Shown here: positions 26,277 to 35,866 of the stretch, piece after piece
Layout: the number at the start of each line of letters is the position of its first letter
Numbering within the stretch: the first letter of the stretch is position 1
Assembly (NCBI RefSeq): GCF_003696285.1
Contig: NZ_RFFL01000016.1
Location: 37,051 to 101,050 of the forward strand
Direction: 5' to 3'
Origin: Stutzerimonas nitrititolerans
GTDB lineage: Bacteria; Pseudomonadota; Gammaproteobacteria; Pseudomonadales; Pseudomonadaceae
Length of the DNA: 64,000 nucleotides
Notes under the pieces: generated by a model
Databases searched by the model: none
What the model was told of the DNA's origin: nothing
Seen by the model: only the letters and a program-made list of their open reading frames with translations
Position numbers and translations under genes: made by a program

Positions 26277-27293
26277 CTATGAGCCCTGCATCTCGAGCCG
26301 GGCCTTGGCTTGCGTCACGGAGAACGTGCGCGGCAGCGCCACGCCATTCTTCACGGCGAGGATCTCGGCCATCACGCTCACCGCGATCTCGGCCGGCGTC
26401 TTGCTGCCGATGTAGATGCCGACCGGCGCGTGCAGGCGCGCAAGCGACTCCTCGGTTTCGTCGAAATGCTCCATCAGTCGCTGTCGCCGGCTGATGGTAT
26501 TGCGGCGCGAGCCGATGGCGCCGACATAGAAAGCGGGGCTGTGCAGCGCTTCCAGCAGGGCCAGGTCGTCGAGTTTGGGGTCGTGGCTGAGGGCGACGAT
26601 GCAGGTGCGCGTGTCAGGGTTCAGGGTGCGCACGGCGTCATCCGGCATTTCCCGGGTGATCCGTACATCCGGCACGGACCAGGTGCCCAGGTGTTCGAGG
26701 CGCGGGTCGCAGACCGTCACCGCGAAGTCGTTGAACAGCGCCATGGTGGCCAGGTATTCGGCGAGCGCGCCGGCACCGATGAGCAGCATCCGGTACTGCG
26801 GGCCCAGGGTGCTGGTCAGCCTGGCGCCATCGAACCGCAGCGCCTCGGGCGCCGGGGCAGGCGCCAGAGTCACCGCGCCGGTGATGCAATCGACCGTGCG
26901 CTGCATCAGTTGCCCGGACTCCAGCCGCTGCACCAGCGTCTCCAGCGCCGCGAGATCCGGCTGGAATTCCAGCAGCAGTTCCAAGGTGCCGCCGCAGGGC
27001 AGACCGAAGCGGTGCGCCTCATCCGCCGTGACGCCGTAGCGCACCAGCGCGGGTGTGGTTTGCGCCATGGCGCCGTCCCCATAAGCGCAGGTGTAGCGAT
27101 GCACCAGGTCGTCCTCGATGCAACCTCCGGAGACGGAACCCACGCAGCGGCCATCTTCGCGCAGCGCCATCATGGAACCGACGGGCCGAGGCGATGAACC
27201 CCAGGTCTTCACCACCGTGATCAGCAGCAGCCGGTGCCCCGCTGCATGCCAGTCGCGCGCGGTGCGCAGTACCCGTACATCAATGCTTTCCAT
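26277..27293 (-). CDS. XdhC/CoxI-family molybdoenzyme maturation protein
   Basis: A 338-residue XdhC-type protein that helps sulfurate and insert the molybdenum cofactor into hydroxylases. The N-terminal XdhC domain has VKTWGSSPRPVGSMM and GSVSGGCIEDDLV (residues about 29-60). The C-terminal Rossmann domain has LLIGAGALAEYLA near 168, then YVGAIGSRRN near 268. It is paralogous to the xdhC at 39.9 kb but longer, and lies behind mocA and iorB, so it probably serves IorAB. Confidence 0.9.
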   Translation of the reverse strand: MESIDVRVLRTARDWHAAGHRLLLITVVKTWGSSPRPVGSMMALREDGRCVGSVSGGCIEDDLVHRYTCAYGDGAMAQTTPALVRYGVTADEAHRFGLPCGGTLELLLEFQPDLAALETLVQRLESGQLMQRTVDCITGAVTLAPAPAPEALRFDGARLTSTLGPQYRMLLIGAGALAEYLATMALFNDFAVTVCDPRLEHLGTWSVPDVRITREMPDDAVRTLNPDTRTCIVALSHDPKLDDLALLEALHSPAFYVGAIGSRRNTISRRQRLMEHFDETEESLARLHAPVGIYIGSKTPAEIAVSVMAEILAVKNGVALPRTFSVTQAKARLEMQGS

Positions 27294-27309
27294 GGTGCGG
27301 TTTCCTGTC

Positions 27310-27882
27310 TTATTTCGGGGTGCCGAGCCAGGCTTCGGCCGATGCCAGGTCTTCCAGGGTGTCGATGTCCGTCACGATGCCGGGATCGTCCACCTGAAGC
27401 TCCAGCAGCTGGCCGTTCCGGCGGTATTCCTGTACGACAGCAGCCGCGCCCATATCGCCGCATAACCCAGTCAATGCCGCGAAACATTCGGCGCCAAAGG
27501 CTACCGGGTGACCCCGTCGACCGTTCCAGAAAGGTTGCACCACCGGGTGGCCGGCCAGGCCCTGGGCGACCCGGAGCAGGCTGTCCGAGGTGACCAGTGC
27601 CAGATCCCCGGGCAGGATGAGCCAGCCTGTTGCGCCTGCCGTGGCGGCCACGCCCCGGGCGATGGAGTCGCCCATGCCATCGGAAACCGCCGTTACGCCG
27701 CTTGCCGGCCGCACCACATGGCAGGGCAGCCCGGAAGCCGCTACGGCATTCAGCACCCGCTGCAATACCGGCACGCCGCCCAGCGGTGCGTCGAGCTTGT
27801 GCATCACGCCACCTGACTGGCGAAAACGCGTCCCCTGGCCGGCAGCCAGAACGATGACGGTGGGCTGCTCCGGTTGCGCCAT
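27310..27882 (-). CDS. mocA: Molybdenum cofactor cytidylyltransferase-like protein
   Basis: A 190-residue nucleotidyltransferase of the MobA/MocA fold: LAAGQGTRFRQSGG (residues about 12-25) binds the nucleotide, with LILPGDLALV near 90 and WNGRRGHPVAF near 120. MocA makes molybdopterin cytosine dinucleotide, the cofactor used by IorB-type hydroxylases. ATG 27882 is preferred; GTG 27888 overlaps the iorB stop and is also possible. It lies between iorB and the xdhC-like gene in one tight operon. Confidence 0.87.
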   Translation of the reverse strand: MAQPEQPTVIVLAAGQGTRFRQSGGVMHKLDAPLGGVPVLQRVLNAVAASGLPCHVVRPASGVTAVSDGMGDSIARGVAATAGATGWLILPGDLALVTSDSLLRVAQGLAGHPVVQPFWNGRRGHPVAFGAECFAALTGLCGDMGAAAVVQEYRRNGQLLELQVDDPGIVTDIDTLEDLASAEAWLGTPK

Positions 27883-27884
27883 GG

Positions 27885-30173
27885 TCACGCGAGCCTACGC
27901 ACCGGCAGGCTGCGCACGCGCTTGCCGGTGGCGGCGAAGATGGCGTTGCACAGCGCCGGCGCCACGGGAGGCACCGGCGGCTCGCCCACGCCACCGGGTG
28001 GCAGGTCGTGGTCGTCGTTCACCAGGTGGGTGCGGATCAGGCGCGGCGAGGCGGAGTGGCGCAGCACCTCGTAGTCGTGGAAATTGCTCTGCTTCACGCG
28101 GCCGTTCTCGAAGGTGATTTCACTGTCGAGGGCCAGGCTCAAGCCCATGATGGCGCCGCCCTCCATCTGCGCGCGGATGCGTTCGGGGTTGATCTGCGGA
28201 CCGCAATCCAGGGCCATGTCCACGGCCACGACGCGCACCTCGCCCTCGGCATACACCGCCACTTCCACCACGCTGGCCGTGTAGCTGACGAAGCTGTAGC
28301 AGAAGGCCAGGCCCAGGCCGTGGCCCTCGGGCAACTCGCGTCCCCAGCCTGCGCCTTGGCAGGCGGCTTCGATCACTCCGCGCAGGCGGCCCGTGTCATA
28401 GGGATAGCGCTCGGGCGATTCGCTGTAGTTCCAGGTATCGGCCAGCGTGCCGGGATCGATCCTGCGCGCCGGTCCGATCAGGTCGAGCGCGAACTGCCTG
28501 TGGTCCTTGCCGGCGCGGTGCGCCAGCTCGGCGATGAAGCATTGCGCCGCGAAGGCGTGCGGGATGTTGGCGACCGAGCGGAACCAGCCGATGCGCGTAT
28601 GGGCGGCAACCTCGGCCGTTTCCACGCGTACGTTGGCGATGCGGTAGGGCATGTTGATGGCCGACATGGCCGACTCGAACAGCTGCTGCCCCTTGGCCCC
28701 TTCGGTGAACAGCGAGGCGATGGTGGGTGCGGCGCTGCGGTGCAGCCAGGATTGCACCTGCCCGTCCTCGCCCATCACCGCCTCCAGCCGTTCGACCGAG
28801 ACCGTGTGCAGGTAGTCGTGGTGGATGTCATCTTCGCGCGTCCACACCAGCTTGACGGGCGTGCCTTCCGGCATGGCCATGGCGACGATGGCGGCCTCAT
28901 CGACGAAGTCGGGTTTGGACTTGCGGCCAAAGCCGCCACCGAGCAACAGCACGTTGACCGTGATGTTCTCGGGCTCGAGTCCAAGCCGCGCAGCCACCGC
29001 GTCCTGGGCGGCGGCGGGGTTCTGGATCGAGGTCCAGACCTCGGCGCCGTCGCCCTTGATCCGCACCGTGGCGACCGGCGGCTCCATCGACGCATGCGCC
29101 AGGTGCGGCACATAGTACTCGGCAGCCAGGCGCTCGGTTTCGGGCGCCCGGGCCCAGGCCCGCGCCGCATCGCCGGCATTGCGCATCACCCTGCCGGGCG
29201 CGCGGGCGGCAGCCTCCAGGGTCTTGCGATAGGCCTTCGAATCGTAGCGGCCGTTGGAGCCATCGTCCCATTCGATCTGCAGCGCGGCGCGACCCTGCAT
29301 GGCAGCCCAGGTATTGCGTGCGACCACGGCCACGCCCCCCAGTGGCTGAAAACCCGGTGCGTCCTGGAATGCGGGAATCTCAACCACTTTCAGCACACCA
29401 GGGATCGCAAGCGCCTTGCTGCTGTCCACCCGGTGCAGCTTGCCGCCTACCACCGGGGGCCGCGCCACCACGGCGTAGACCATGCCGGGCAGGCGCATGT
29501 CCATGCCATAGATGGCCTGGCCCCTGCCGATGGCTTCCAGGTCGACTGGCCGCACCTGGCTCTTGCCGATGTAGCGGAACTCGTCACGCGCCTTGAGCTT
29601 GAGCGCGTCGGCGTTCGGCACCGGCTGCCGGGCCGCGTCCGCAGCCAGCTCGCCGTACCCCAGGCGGCGACCGCTGGGCAGGTGGACGACCTCGTGCTGC
29701 ACGGCCTTGACCTCCATCAGCGGCACGGACCAGCGCGCGGCGGCGGCCATCTCCAGCATCTGGCGGGCCGCGGCGCCCACGCGCCGCATGGGCATCAGGA
29801 AATGCCGCATGCTGCGCGAGCCGTCCACGTTCTGGTTGCCGTAGCGGGTTTCGTTGGCTTCGGCCTGCACGACCTTCACGCGATCCCAGCGGGCTTCCAT
29901 TTCGTCGGCCACCACCATCGGCAGGCTGGTGCGCACGCCGGTGCCCATCTCGGCGCGATGCGCCACGAGGGTGACCGTGCCGTCCGTTGCGATGGAGACG
30001 AACACCAGTGGATCGTCCACCGTGCCGCCGGGCATGCTGTCCGCGCCGAAAGCGGGGGATGGATCGGCCGCCCAGGCGGCGGTGACCAGGCCCTTGGCCG
30101 TGACCGCCAGCAGCAGTACGCCGACGCTACCCTTCAGGAAGCGGCGGCGGGAAAGTTCGGTGGTGCCTGTCAT
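27885..30173 (-). CDS. iorB: Periplasmic molybdo-hydroxylase large subunit (isoquinoline 1-oxidoreductase beta type)
   Basis: A 762-residue molybdenum-binding subunit of the IorB/xanthine oxidase family. A twin-arginine signal, [19 protein letters not shown], lies at residues about 8-26, so the enzyme is probably exported folded. Cofactor and active-site motifs are [20 protein letters not shown] near the middle and [17 protein letters not shown] with the catalytic Glu near the C-terminus. ATG 30173 overlaps the iorA stop (ATGA). No cytochrome c domain or gene accompanies it, so its electron acceptor is unclear. The substrate cannot be read from sequence; aldehydes and N-heterocycles are usual in the family. 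Confidence 0.92.
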   Translation of the reverse strand: MTGTTELSRRRFLKGSVGVLLLAVTAKGLVTAAWAADPSPAFGADSMPGGTVDDPLVFVSIATDGTVTLVAHRAEMGTGVRTSLPMVVADEMEARWDRVKVVQAEANETRYGNQNVDGSRSMRHFLMPMRRVGAAARQMLEMAAAARWSVPLMEVKAVQHEVVHLPSGRRLGYGELAADAARQPVPNADALKLKARDEFRYIGKSQVRPVDLEAIGRGQAIYGMDMRLPGMVYAVVARPPVVGGKLHRVDSSKALAIPGVLKVVEIPAFQDAPGFQPLGGVAVVARNTWAAMQGRAALQIEWDDGSNGRYDSKAYRKTLEAAARAPGRVMRNAGDAARAWARAPETERLAAEYYVPHLAHASMEPPVATVRIKGDGAEVWTSIQNPAAAQDAVAARLGLEPENITVNVLLLGGGFGRKSKPDFVDEAAIVAMAMPEGTPVKLVWTREDDIHHDYLHTVSVERLEAVMGEDGQVQSWLHRSAAPTIASLFTEGAKGQQLFESAMSAINMPYRIANVRVETAEVAAHTRIGWFRSVANIPHAFAAQCFIAELAHRAGKDHRQFALDLIGPARRIDPGTLADTWNYSESPERYPYDTGRLRGVIEAACQGAGWGRELPEGHGLGLAFCYSFVSYTASVVEVAVYAEGEVRVVAVDMALDCGPQINPERIRAQMEGGAIMGLSLALDSEITFENGRVKQSNFHDYEVLRHSASPRLIRTHLVNDDHDLPPGGVGEPPVPPVAPALCNAIFAATGKRVRSLPVRRLA

Positions 30174-30643
30174 TGCGCGTCTCCCTTCGCCAGCTGGTCC
30201 GCTGCCTGATGGATGGCAGCACGGATGCGCGGATAGGTGCCGCAGCGGCAGATATTGCCGCTCATGGCCTCGTCGATCTGCTGTTCGGTGGGTGCGGGGC
30301 TGGTCTTGAGCAGACTTACCGCCGACATGATCTGCCCCGCCTGGCAATAGCCGCACTGGGCGACGTTCTGCTCGATCCAGGCTTGCTGCACCACCTGGCC
30401 CACTGGATCGGCTTGCATGCTTTCAATGGTGGTTATCGTTCGTCCGGTCACGTCCGCGACCGGTGTGATGCAGGCGCGGATCGGCGTGCCATCCACATGC
30501 ACCGTGCAGGCGCCGCACAGCGCCATGCCGCAGCCGAACTTGGTGCCGGTCATGCCCAGCTCGTCACGCAGCGCCCAGAGCAGCGGCATGTCGTCGGGGA
30601 CGTCGAGGTCCCTGGCCTGACCATTGACTTGAAGTTGTGGCAT
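30170..30643 (-). CDS. iorA: Molybdo-hydroxylase [2Fe-2S] subunit (IorA type)
   Basis: A 157-residue electron-transfer subunit with two [2Fe-2S] clusters. The plant-ferredoxin type uses Cys38, Cys43, Cys46 and Cys58 ([10 protein letters not shown]). The second uses the C-terminal CGYCQAGQ and [10 protein letters not shown] motifs. It is first in the order iorA-iorB-mocA-xdhC-like and overlaps iorB by 4 bp. It has no signal of its own and is expected to travel with IorB through Tat. A 32-bp site shared with the LysR gene lies 124 bp upstream. Confidence 0.94.
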   Translation of the reverse strand: MPQLQVNGQARDLDVPDDMPLLWALRDELGMTGTKFGCGMALCGACTVHVDGTPIRACITPVADVTGRTITTIESMQADPVGQVVQQAWIEQNVAQCGYCQAGQIMSAVSLLKTSPAPTEQQIDEAMSGNICRCGTYPRIRAAIHQAADQLAKGDAQ

Positions 30644-30766
30644 GGCGAACTCCTGGCTTCTGGGGGCGGGGCTGCGTGGCTGAAGGCTTGCTGGCTCTTG
30701 GGCTGCCCCGCCGTTTCTCTGGTGGGTTAGGTTAGAAGCGAGGCTTTCTTCGATAAAGGCCGATTG

Positions 30767-30798
30767 TCTTCATGTGGTTGTGAGAAAAACTCAGTAAT
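30767..30798. promoter_or_regulatory. Shared 32-bp LysR-type site, copy B
   Basis: It contains the T-N11-A dyad TGAGAAAAACTCA (30781-30793) and matches copy A (25282-25313) at 28 of 32 positions on the same strand. It lies 124-155 bp upstream of iorA, which is on the other strand. Confidence 0.65.
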
Positions 30799-30946
30799 TG
30801 CAGAAGCACGCGGAAATGAGTGCAGGGGACGCGCTTATCAGACAGTAGCGATGTCGTGTTGACGCCGCTCGCGCTGCCCTGGCCCTTCAGTCTGCATGTG
30901 CTTGTGAGCGGCTACAGGCGGCTTCTTTCGTCGCCGCGGTGGCCGC

Positions 30947-30977
30947 TTGACCTTCCAGCGGTGGCAAGGTCCAAGCT
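30947..30977 (+). promoter_or_regulatory. CueR-type copper promoter of copZ
   Basis: The -35 box TTGACC (30947-30952) and -10 box CAAGCT (30972-30977) have the 19-bp spacer typical of MerR-family promoters. The dyad ACCTTCC...AAGGT (30950-30970) fits a CueR site. Confidence 0.8.
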
Positions 30978-31007
30978 GCCAGGCGTCTCAACACGAAGGA
31001 GCTTTCC

Positions 31008-31202
31008 ATGCAATTTCATCTCGACAACATGACCTGCGGCGGCTGCGTCCGCTCCGTGACCCGGGCGATCCAGTCGGTCGACGCCGATGCCGGCGTCGTC
31101 GCCGATCCGGCGGCTCGCCTGGTGGAGGTGCAGACTTCCGCAACCAGGGAGCGGATCATCGCGGCACTGCGCGAGGCAGGGTTCCCGCCCCGCGAGCAAT
31201 GA
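31008..31202 (+). CDS. copZ: Copper chaperone (heavy-metal-associated domain)
   Basis: A 64-residue ferredoxin-like metallochaperone with the Cu(I)-binding motif MTCGGC at residues 8-13. It carries cytoplasmic Cu(I) to CopA or the regulator. AAGGAG precedes ATG 31008. It is driven from a CueR-type promoter and is convergent with cueR across a strong hairpin. Confidence 0.93.
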   Translation: MQFHLDNMTCGGCVRSVTRAIQSVDADAGVVADPAARLVEVQTSATRERIIAALREAGFPPREQ

Positions 31203-31207
31203 GAAAT

Positions 31208-31244
31208 CCTCACGGGCTGCCGATCTGCCTGGCAGCCCGTGAGG
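31208..31244. terminator. Bidirectional hairpin between copZ and cueR
   Basis: CCTCACGGGCTGCC and GGCAGCCCGTGAGG form a perfect 14-bp stem around 9 nt, placed between convergent stops. T-tracts are short. Confidence 0.75.
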
Positions 31245-31248
31245 CGAA

Positions 31249-31719
31249 CTATTCGGCGCCGGTGGCCTTGCCGCCGTGCGTACGACGAGCCACCGCACCG
31301 GTGCGTTTCGCGCTGGCGGCAGGGGCATCGTCCGGCTGCTGCAGCTCGTCCAGGATCGGGCAATCCGGTCGTTCATCCCCCGCGCAGCAACTGACCAGGG
31401 TTTTCAGCGTTTCCGCCATCTGTCGCATGTTCTCCATGCGGCGCTCCAGTTCGGCGATGTGCTCCTGGGCCAGGCGCTTGACGTCCGCGCTCTGGCGCGA
31501 CTTGTCATTCCACAGACCCAGCAGGTTGCCGATCTCGGCCACCGAGAAGCCGAGATCGCGGGCACGGCGGATGAAGTGCAGACGATGGATGTCGGCCTCG
31601 GTATAGGCGCGATAGCCCGAGTCGGTCCGATGCGCCGGTGGCGTCAGACCGATCTGCTCGTAGTAGCGGATCATCTTGGGCGAGACCCGGGATGCCCTGG
31701 ATGCTTCACCGATGTTCAT
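31249..31719 (-). CDS. cueR: MerR-family copper-responsive activator
   Basis: Senses Cu(I) and activates promoters with a 19-bp spacer. The 156 residues show the MerR HTH (IGEASRASRVSPKMIRYYEQ), the dimerisation helix and the metal loop with Cys112 and Cys120 in CCAGDERPDCPIL, the same positions as in E. coli CueR. A C-terminal extension rich in Ala and Lys follows. It starts 15 bp after the copA stop, so it is probably cotranscribed with copA. Fitting sites lie before both copZ and copA. Confidence 0.95.
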   Translation of the reverse strand: MNIGEASRASRVSPKMIRYYEQIGLTPPAHRTDSGYRAYTEADIHRLHFIRRARDLGFSVAEIGNLLGLWNDKSRQSADVKRLAQEHIAELERRMENMRQMAETLKTLVSCCAGDERPDCPILDELQQPDDAPAASAKRTGAVARRTHGGKATGAE

Positions 31720-31734
31720 GGTGGTCCTCCTCGT

Positions 31735-34227
31735 TCAATGGCCGGTATCCGCTGCCAACGGTGGCTGGAAACGCCGCAGCCGTAGCGCATTGCCCAGGAC
31801 GAACACACTGGACAACGCCATCGCGCCTGCCGCGAAGATGGGCGACAGCAGCAGCCCGTAGGCCGGGTACAGCACGCCTGCGGCCAGTGGAATCAGTGCC
31901 GTGTTGTAGCCAAAGGCCCAGAACAGATTCTGGCGGATATTGCCGAGGGTGGCCTTGGACAGCGCGATGGCGTTGGGCACCCCCTGCAGGTTGCCGGACA
32001 TCAGCACCACGTCGGCGGATTCCACCGCCACGTCGGTGCCGGTGCCGATTGCCAGCCCCACGTCGGCTGCGGCCAGCGCCGGCGCGTCGTTGATGCCGTC
32101 GCCGACGAAGGCGATCTGGCCGTGAGCCGCCTTCAACCGGCGCACCGCTTCCACCTTGCCTTCGGGCAGCACTTCGGCCACGACCTCATCGATGCCCAGT
32201 TGCCTGGCGATGGCCTGTGCCGTGTGGGCGTTGTCGCCGGTGATCATCGCTACCTTCAGGCCCAGCTGGTGCAGCGCGGCGATGGCGGCCGGGGTGCTGG
32301 GCTTGATCGGGTCGGCGACGGCGACGATGGCGGCCAGCCGGCCCTCGATGGCGGCATACAGCGGCGACTTGCCTTCGCCGCCCAGGCGTTCGGCGGTCCC
32401 GGCGAAGCCGCCCACATCCAGGCCCAGTTCACGCATGAAGCGGTCAGCGCCGACTTCGACGCGCACGCCATCCACGTTGGCACGCACACCCATGCCGGTG
32501 ACCGACTCGAAATCGGTCATCAGCGGCAGCTCGATAGCCGCCTGCTCGGCAGCCTCGACGATGGCACGGGCGATCGGATGTTCCGAACGCGCTTCCACGG
32601 CGGCGACCTTGGCCAGCACCTCGTCGCGGTCGAAGCCTTCGGCGATCTCCAGGTCGGTCAGCACCGGGCGGCCTTCGGTCAGCGTACCGGTCTTGTCCAC
32701 GGCCACCACCTGGGCGTCCTTGAGCAGTTGCAGCGCCTCGCCTTTGCGGAAAAGCACGCCCATCTCGGCGCCCCGTCCGGTGCCGACCATGATCGAGGTC
32801 GGTGTCGCCAGCCCCATGGCGCAGGGGCAGGCGATGATGAGCACGGCTACCGCATTGACCAGGGCAAAGGTCAGCGCCGGCGAAGGCCCGAAGACCAGCC
32901 AGACCAGGAAGGTCAGCGCCGCCGCCAGCATGACCGCGGGCACGAACCATAGCGTCACTTTGTCCACCACGGCCTGGATCGGCAGCTTGGAGCCCTGGGC
33001 CTGTTCGACCAGCCGGATGATCTGCGCCAGCATGGTCTGCCCGCCCACGGCGGTGGCGCGCAGCGTCAGGGCGCCGTTCTGGTTGACGGTGCCGCCGACC
33101 AGCGTGCTACCGGCGCGCTTCTCCACAGGAATCGGCTCGCCGGTGATCATCGACTCGTCGACGAAGCTGCCGCCCTCGGTCACTTCGCCATCGACCGGCA
33201 CCCGCTCGCCGGGGCGTACCTCAACGAGGTCGCCTAGGACTACCTCGGTGATTGGAATGTCCACCGTGCGGCCCTCGCGCACGACATGCGCCACCTTGGC
33301 CTGCAGCCCGACCAGGCGCTTGATGGCTTCGGAGGTGCGCCCCTTGGCGCGGGCCTCGAGAAAGCGCCCCAGCAGGATCAGCGCGACGATGACGGCCGCC
33401 GCCTCGTAGTAGACGTTCACCGTACCGGCTGGCAGCAGGCCGGGAGCGAAGGTGGCGACCAGCGAATAGCCGAACGCGGCAGCGGTACCGACGGCGACCA
33501 GCGAGTTCATGTCCGGCGCCAGGCGTATCAGGGCGGGGAAGCCCTTCTGATAGAAACGCCGGCCGGGAATGACCAGTACCAACAGCGTCAGCGCGAACTG
33601 CAGATACCAGCTCTGCTGAAGGCCGATGGTCGCCATGACCCACTCGTGCATGCCGGGAATCGTGTGCGAGCCCATTTCGAGCACGAACACCGGCAATGCC
33701 AGCAGCGTGGCCAGGATCAGGTCACGCTTGAGTTCGGCTCGCTCGGCGTCCTTCTTTTCCATATCCTCGTCGCTGGCCTGCGCGGCGCTGTCGACAGCGC
33801 GGGCCTCGTAGCCAACCTTGCCGACAGCGGCGAGCAGATCCTCCACGGCTATCACGCCACGCACCCTGGCCCGTTCGGTCGCCAGGTTCACCGTAGCTTC
33901 CGCGACGCCGGGCACGGCCTTGAGTGCCCGCTCGACACGGTCCACGCAGGAGGCGCAGGTCATGCCCTCGATCGCCAGCTCGACGGTATTGGCGGGCACG
34001 TCGTAGCCGACCTTTTCGACCGCCTGGACCAGCGCCAAGCGATCGACGGGACCCGCCAGGCGAATGTCCGCTCGTTCGGTGGCCAGGTTGACGGATACAC
34101 TGTCCACGCCTTCGATCCGGGCCAGGGCCGCCTCGACTCGGCCGACACAGCTGGCGCAGGTCATGCCTTCGATGGGCAGACTGATGGATGTGGTGGCACG
34201 AACATCACTTGTGTTTGACGTGCTCAT
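31735..34227 (-). CDS. copA: Cu(I)-exporting P1B-type ATPase
   Basis: An 830-residue inner-membrane pump exporting Cu(I). It has two N-terminal metal-binding domains with GMTCASC (Cys24/27 and Cys91/94), membrane helices, the intramembrane CPC motif in [13 protein letters not shown], the phosphorylation site DKTGTLTEG, the hinge [11 protein letters not shown] and the late MALSS. ATG 34227 is the first fitting start; the longer frame from 34398 crosses the promoter. A CueR-type promoter lies about 40 bp upstream. Confidence 0.97.
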   Translation of the reverse strand: MSTSNTSDVRATTSISLPIEGMTCASCVGRVEAALARIEGVDSVSVNLATERADIRLAGPVDRLALVQAVEKVGYDVPANTVELAIEGMTCASCVDRVERALKAVPGVAEATVNLATERARVRGVIAVEDLLAAVGKVGYEARAVDSAAQASDEDMEKKDAERAELKRDLILATLLALPVFVLEMGSHTIPGMHEWVMATIGLQQSWYLQFALTLLVLVIPGRRFYQKGFPALIRLAPDMNSLVAVGTAAAFGYSLVATFAPGLLPAGTVNVYYEAAAVIVALILLGRFLEARAKGRTSEAIKRLVGLQAKVAHVVREGRTVDIPITEVVLGDLVEVRPGERVPVDGEVTEGGSFVDESMITGEPIPVEKRAGSTLVGGTVNQNGALTLRATAVGGQTMLAQIIRLVEQAQGSKLPIQAVVDKVTLWFVPAVMLAAALTFLVWLVFGPSPALTFALVNAVAVLIIACPCAMGLATPTSIMVGTGRGAEMGVLFRKGEALQLLKDAQVVAVDKTGTLTEGRPVLTDLEIAEGFDRDEVLAKVAAVEARSEHPIARAIVEAAEQAAIELPLMTDFESVTGMGVRANVDGVRVEVGADRFMRELGLDVGGFAGTAERLGGEGKSPLYAAIEGRLAAIVAVADPIKPSTPAAIAALHQLGLKVAMITGDNAHTAQAIARQLGIDEVVAEVLPEGKVEAVRRLKAAHGQIAFVGDGINDAPALAAADVGLAIGTGTDVAVESADVVLMSGNLQGVPNAIALSKATLGNIRQNLFWAFGYNTALIPLAAGVLYPAYGLLLSPIFAAGAMALSSVFVLGNALRLRRFQPPLAADTGH

Positions 34228-34262
34228 GGTTCGTTCCCATTGGTTGTATTCGAGATGGCGAC

Positions 34263-34293
34263 AAGCTAGGCCTTGCCATCGTGGGAAGGTCAA
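34263..34293 (-). promoter_or_regulatory. CueR-type copper promoter of copA
   Basis: On the minus strand TTGACC (34293-34288), a 19-bp spacer and TAGCTT (34268-34263). The CueR dyad ACCTTCC...CAAGG spans 34290-34270. It is nearly identical to the copZ promoter. Confidence 0.82.
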
Positions 34294-34337
34294 GTACTGT
34301 GCGTTCTTTAACGGCGAAAGGGCAGGGCTTTCCAGAT

Positions 34338-34688
34338 ATGTCTTCCAACAAACGGGGTGACGCCCATGGTGAAAGTGTCGACCTGGCTTCCCTGTCACAG
34401 AATGATGTGACCATCCTTGCCGAGACCTTTCGCCTCCTGGGCGATCCCTCGCGCCTGAGGATCATGTTGCGGTGCATGCAGGGCTCGTCTCCGGTTGGCG
34501 ACATCGCCGAGAGCCTGGAGCTCTCGCAATCGCTGGTCAGCCACCATCTGCGGCTGCTCCGCGGCGCCCGCCTGGTCAAGGGCGTGCGCCATGCCAAGCA
34601 TATCTTCTACGAGGTCGACGACAGCCATGTGAGCCAGGTGCTGCTGGACATGGCCAGCCATATCGTCGAGGACCGTGGCGAAGAGTAG
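34338..34688 (+). CDS. ArsR/SmtB-family metal-sensing repressor
   Basis: A 116-residue winged-helix repressor. The HTH region contains [20 protein letters not shown] and [20 protein letters not shown] (residues about 33-82), and the C-terminal helix carries [13 protein letters not shown], where SmtB-type proteins bind Zn or Cd. It lies 106 bp before a CDF exporter and shares its direction. An SmtB-like 12-2-12 operator sits in that gap. Zinc, cadmium or cobalt is the likely signal. Confidence 0.9.
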   Translation: MSSNKRGDAHGESVDLASLSQNDVTILAETFRLLGDPSRLRIMLRCMQGSSPVGDIAESLELSQSLVSHHLRLLRGARLVKGVRHAKHIFYEVDDSHVSQVLLDMASHIVEDRGEE

Positions 34689-34730
34689 CCAGCCGCCAGT
34701 TCGAGATACGCAGGGGCAGTTTTTGAAATA

Positions 34731-34756
34731 AACATATGAATATGTGTTCATGTGTT
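34731..34756. promoter_or_regulatory. SmtB/ArsR-type operator before the CDF exporter gene
   Basis: The AT-rich imperfect palindrome contains ATGAA (34736-34740) and TTCAT (34747-34751), matching the TGAA-N6-TTCA core of 12-2-12 sites. It lies 39-64 bp before the exporter start. Confidence 0.6.
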
Positions 34757-34794
34757 ATGGTTGATGCACGTGCAACCGACCGTCCGAGGCTCAG

Positions 34795-35790
34795 ATGTCC
34801 CGTTCTCACTCGCATCATCATGGTCACCACGACCACGACCACGACCACGACCACACGCCGACCGTGACCAGCGCCAACGAGCGCAAGGTCCTTCTGTCCT
34901 TCTTCCTGATCTTCACCTTCATGGTGGTGGAGGCGGTCGGCGGCGTGCTGTCCGGTTCGCTGGCGCTGCTGGCCGACGCGGGCCACATGCTGACCGATGC
35001 GGCAGCGCTGGCCCTGGCCTATGCCGCATTCCGCTTCGGCCGGCGCGCCGCCGACAGCAAACGCACCTTCGGCTATCTGCGCTTCGAGGTCATTGCCGGT
35101 TTCCTGAACGCCGTGACGCTGTTCGGCATCGTCGCCTGGATCGTCTATGAAGCGTGGCAGCGCCTGTCTGCGCCCCCGGTGATCCTGGCCGGGCCGATGA
35201 TGATCGTTGCCGTGCTCGGCTTGCTGGTGAACCTGGTGGTGCTGTGGATCATGACCCGCGGCGAGACCGACCACGTCAATGTGAAAGGCGCCATCCTGCA
35301 CGTAATGGGCGATCTTCTGGGCTCGGTCGGCGCCATCGTCGCCGCGGTCGTCATCTACTTCACGGGCTGGACGCCGATCGATCCCATCCTGTCGGTGGTC
35401 GTGGCGGTGCTGATCCTGCGCAGCGCCTGGAAGCTGCTGGCCAAGTCGCTGCATATCCTGCTGGAGGGCGCACCCGAGGAGGCGTCGCCGGAGAAGGTGG
35501 CGCGCGGCCTGCTGGATTCCGTTTCAGGCCTGGCGGCTGTCAGCCATGTGCATGTGTGGCAGCTCACCTCCGGGCGGACGATGGCCACGCTGCACGTGCG
35601 CCCGCACCTGGACGAGGAAGCGAAGGCGGTGGTCAGGCTCGTCGAGCAGGCGCTACGGGAGCAGTTCGGCATCGAGCATGCCACCGTCGCGATCGACTGG
35701 AACTCGGAGGAGGGCGGGCCACATTGCAGCCTGCAACGGACTGCCGAGTGTCCCGGTCATGATCATTCGGCTGAAGGCCACAGGCATTGA
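34795..35790 (+). CDS. Cation diffusion facilitator (CzcD/ZitB-type Zn/Cd/Co exporter)
   Basis: A 331-residue CDF transporter with six helices, exporting divalent metals against protons. Both termini are His-rich (SHSHHHGHHDHDHDHDH at the start, GHDHSAEGHRH at the end). The HxxxD metal sites are in DAGHMLTDAAAL (near residue 65) and HVMGDLLGSVG (near 170). It follows an ArsR-family repressor and a matching operator. Exact metal preference is not settled by sequence. Confidence 0.94.
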   Translation: MSRSHSHHHGHHDHDHDHDHTPTVTSANERKVLLSFFLIFTFMVVEAVGGVLSGSLALLADAGHMLTDAAALALAYAAFRFGRRAADSKRTFGYLRFEVIAGFLNAVTLFGIVAWIVYEAWQRLSAPPVILAGPMMIVAVLGLLVNLVVLWIMTRGETDHVNVKGAILHVMGDLLGSVGAIVAAVVIYFTGWTPIDPILSVVVAVLILRSAWKLLAKSLHILLEGAPEEASPEKVARGLLDSVSGLAAVSHVHVWQLTSGRTMATLHVRPHLDEEAKAVVRLVEQALREQFGIEHATVAIDWNSEEGGPHCSLQRTAECPGHDHSAEGHRH

Positions 35791-35806
35791 GCCTGTTTCC
35801 CCCTCC

Positions 35807-35848
35807 AAAAACGAAGCCCCCAACGCAAAGGCGTCGGGGGCTTCGTTT
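35807..35848. terminator. Bidirectional terminator between the CDF gene and the purine permease gene
   Basis: AAACGAAGCCCCC and GGGGGCTTCGTTT are the outer stem, ACGC/GCGT the inner stem around AAAG. The minus-strand T-tract (TTTTT) favours termination of the permease gene. Confidence 0.88.
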
Positions 35849-35866
35849 GCCGGCTGCGCTTCCTGA

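Larger units (their letters stand above)
30644..31007. other. Divergent gap between iorA and copZ
   Basis: No gene was seen in 364 bp. The gap holds the shared 32-bp LysR-type site (30767-30798) and the CueR-type copZ promoter (30947-30977). Confidence 0.6.
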
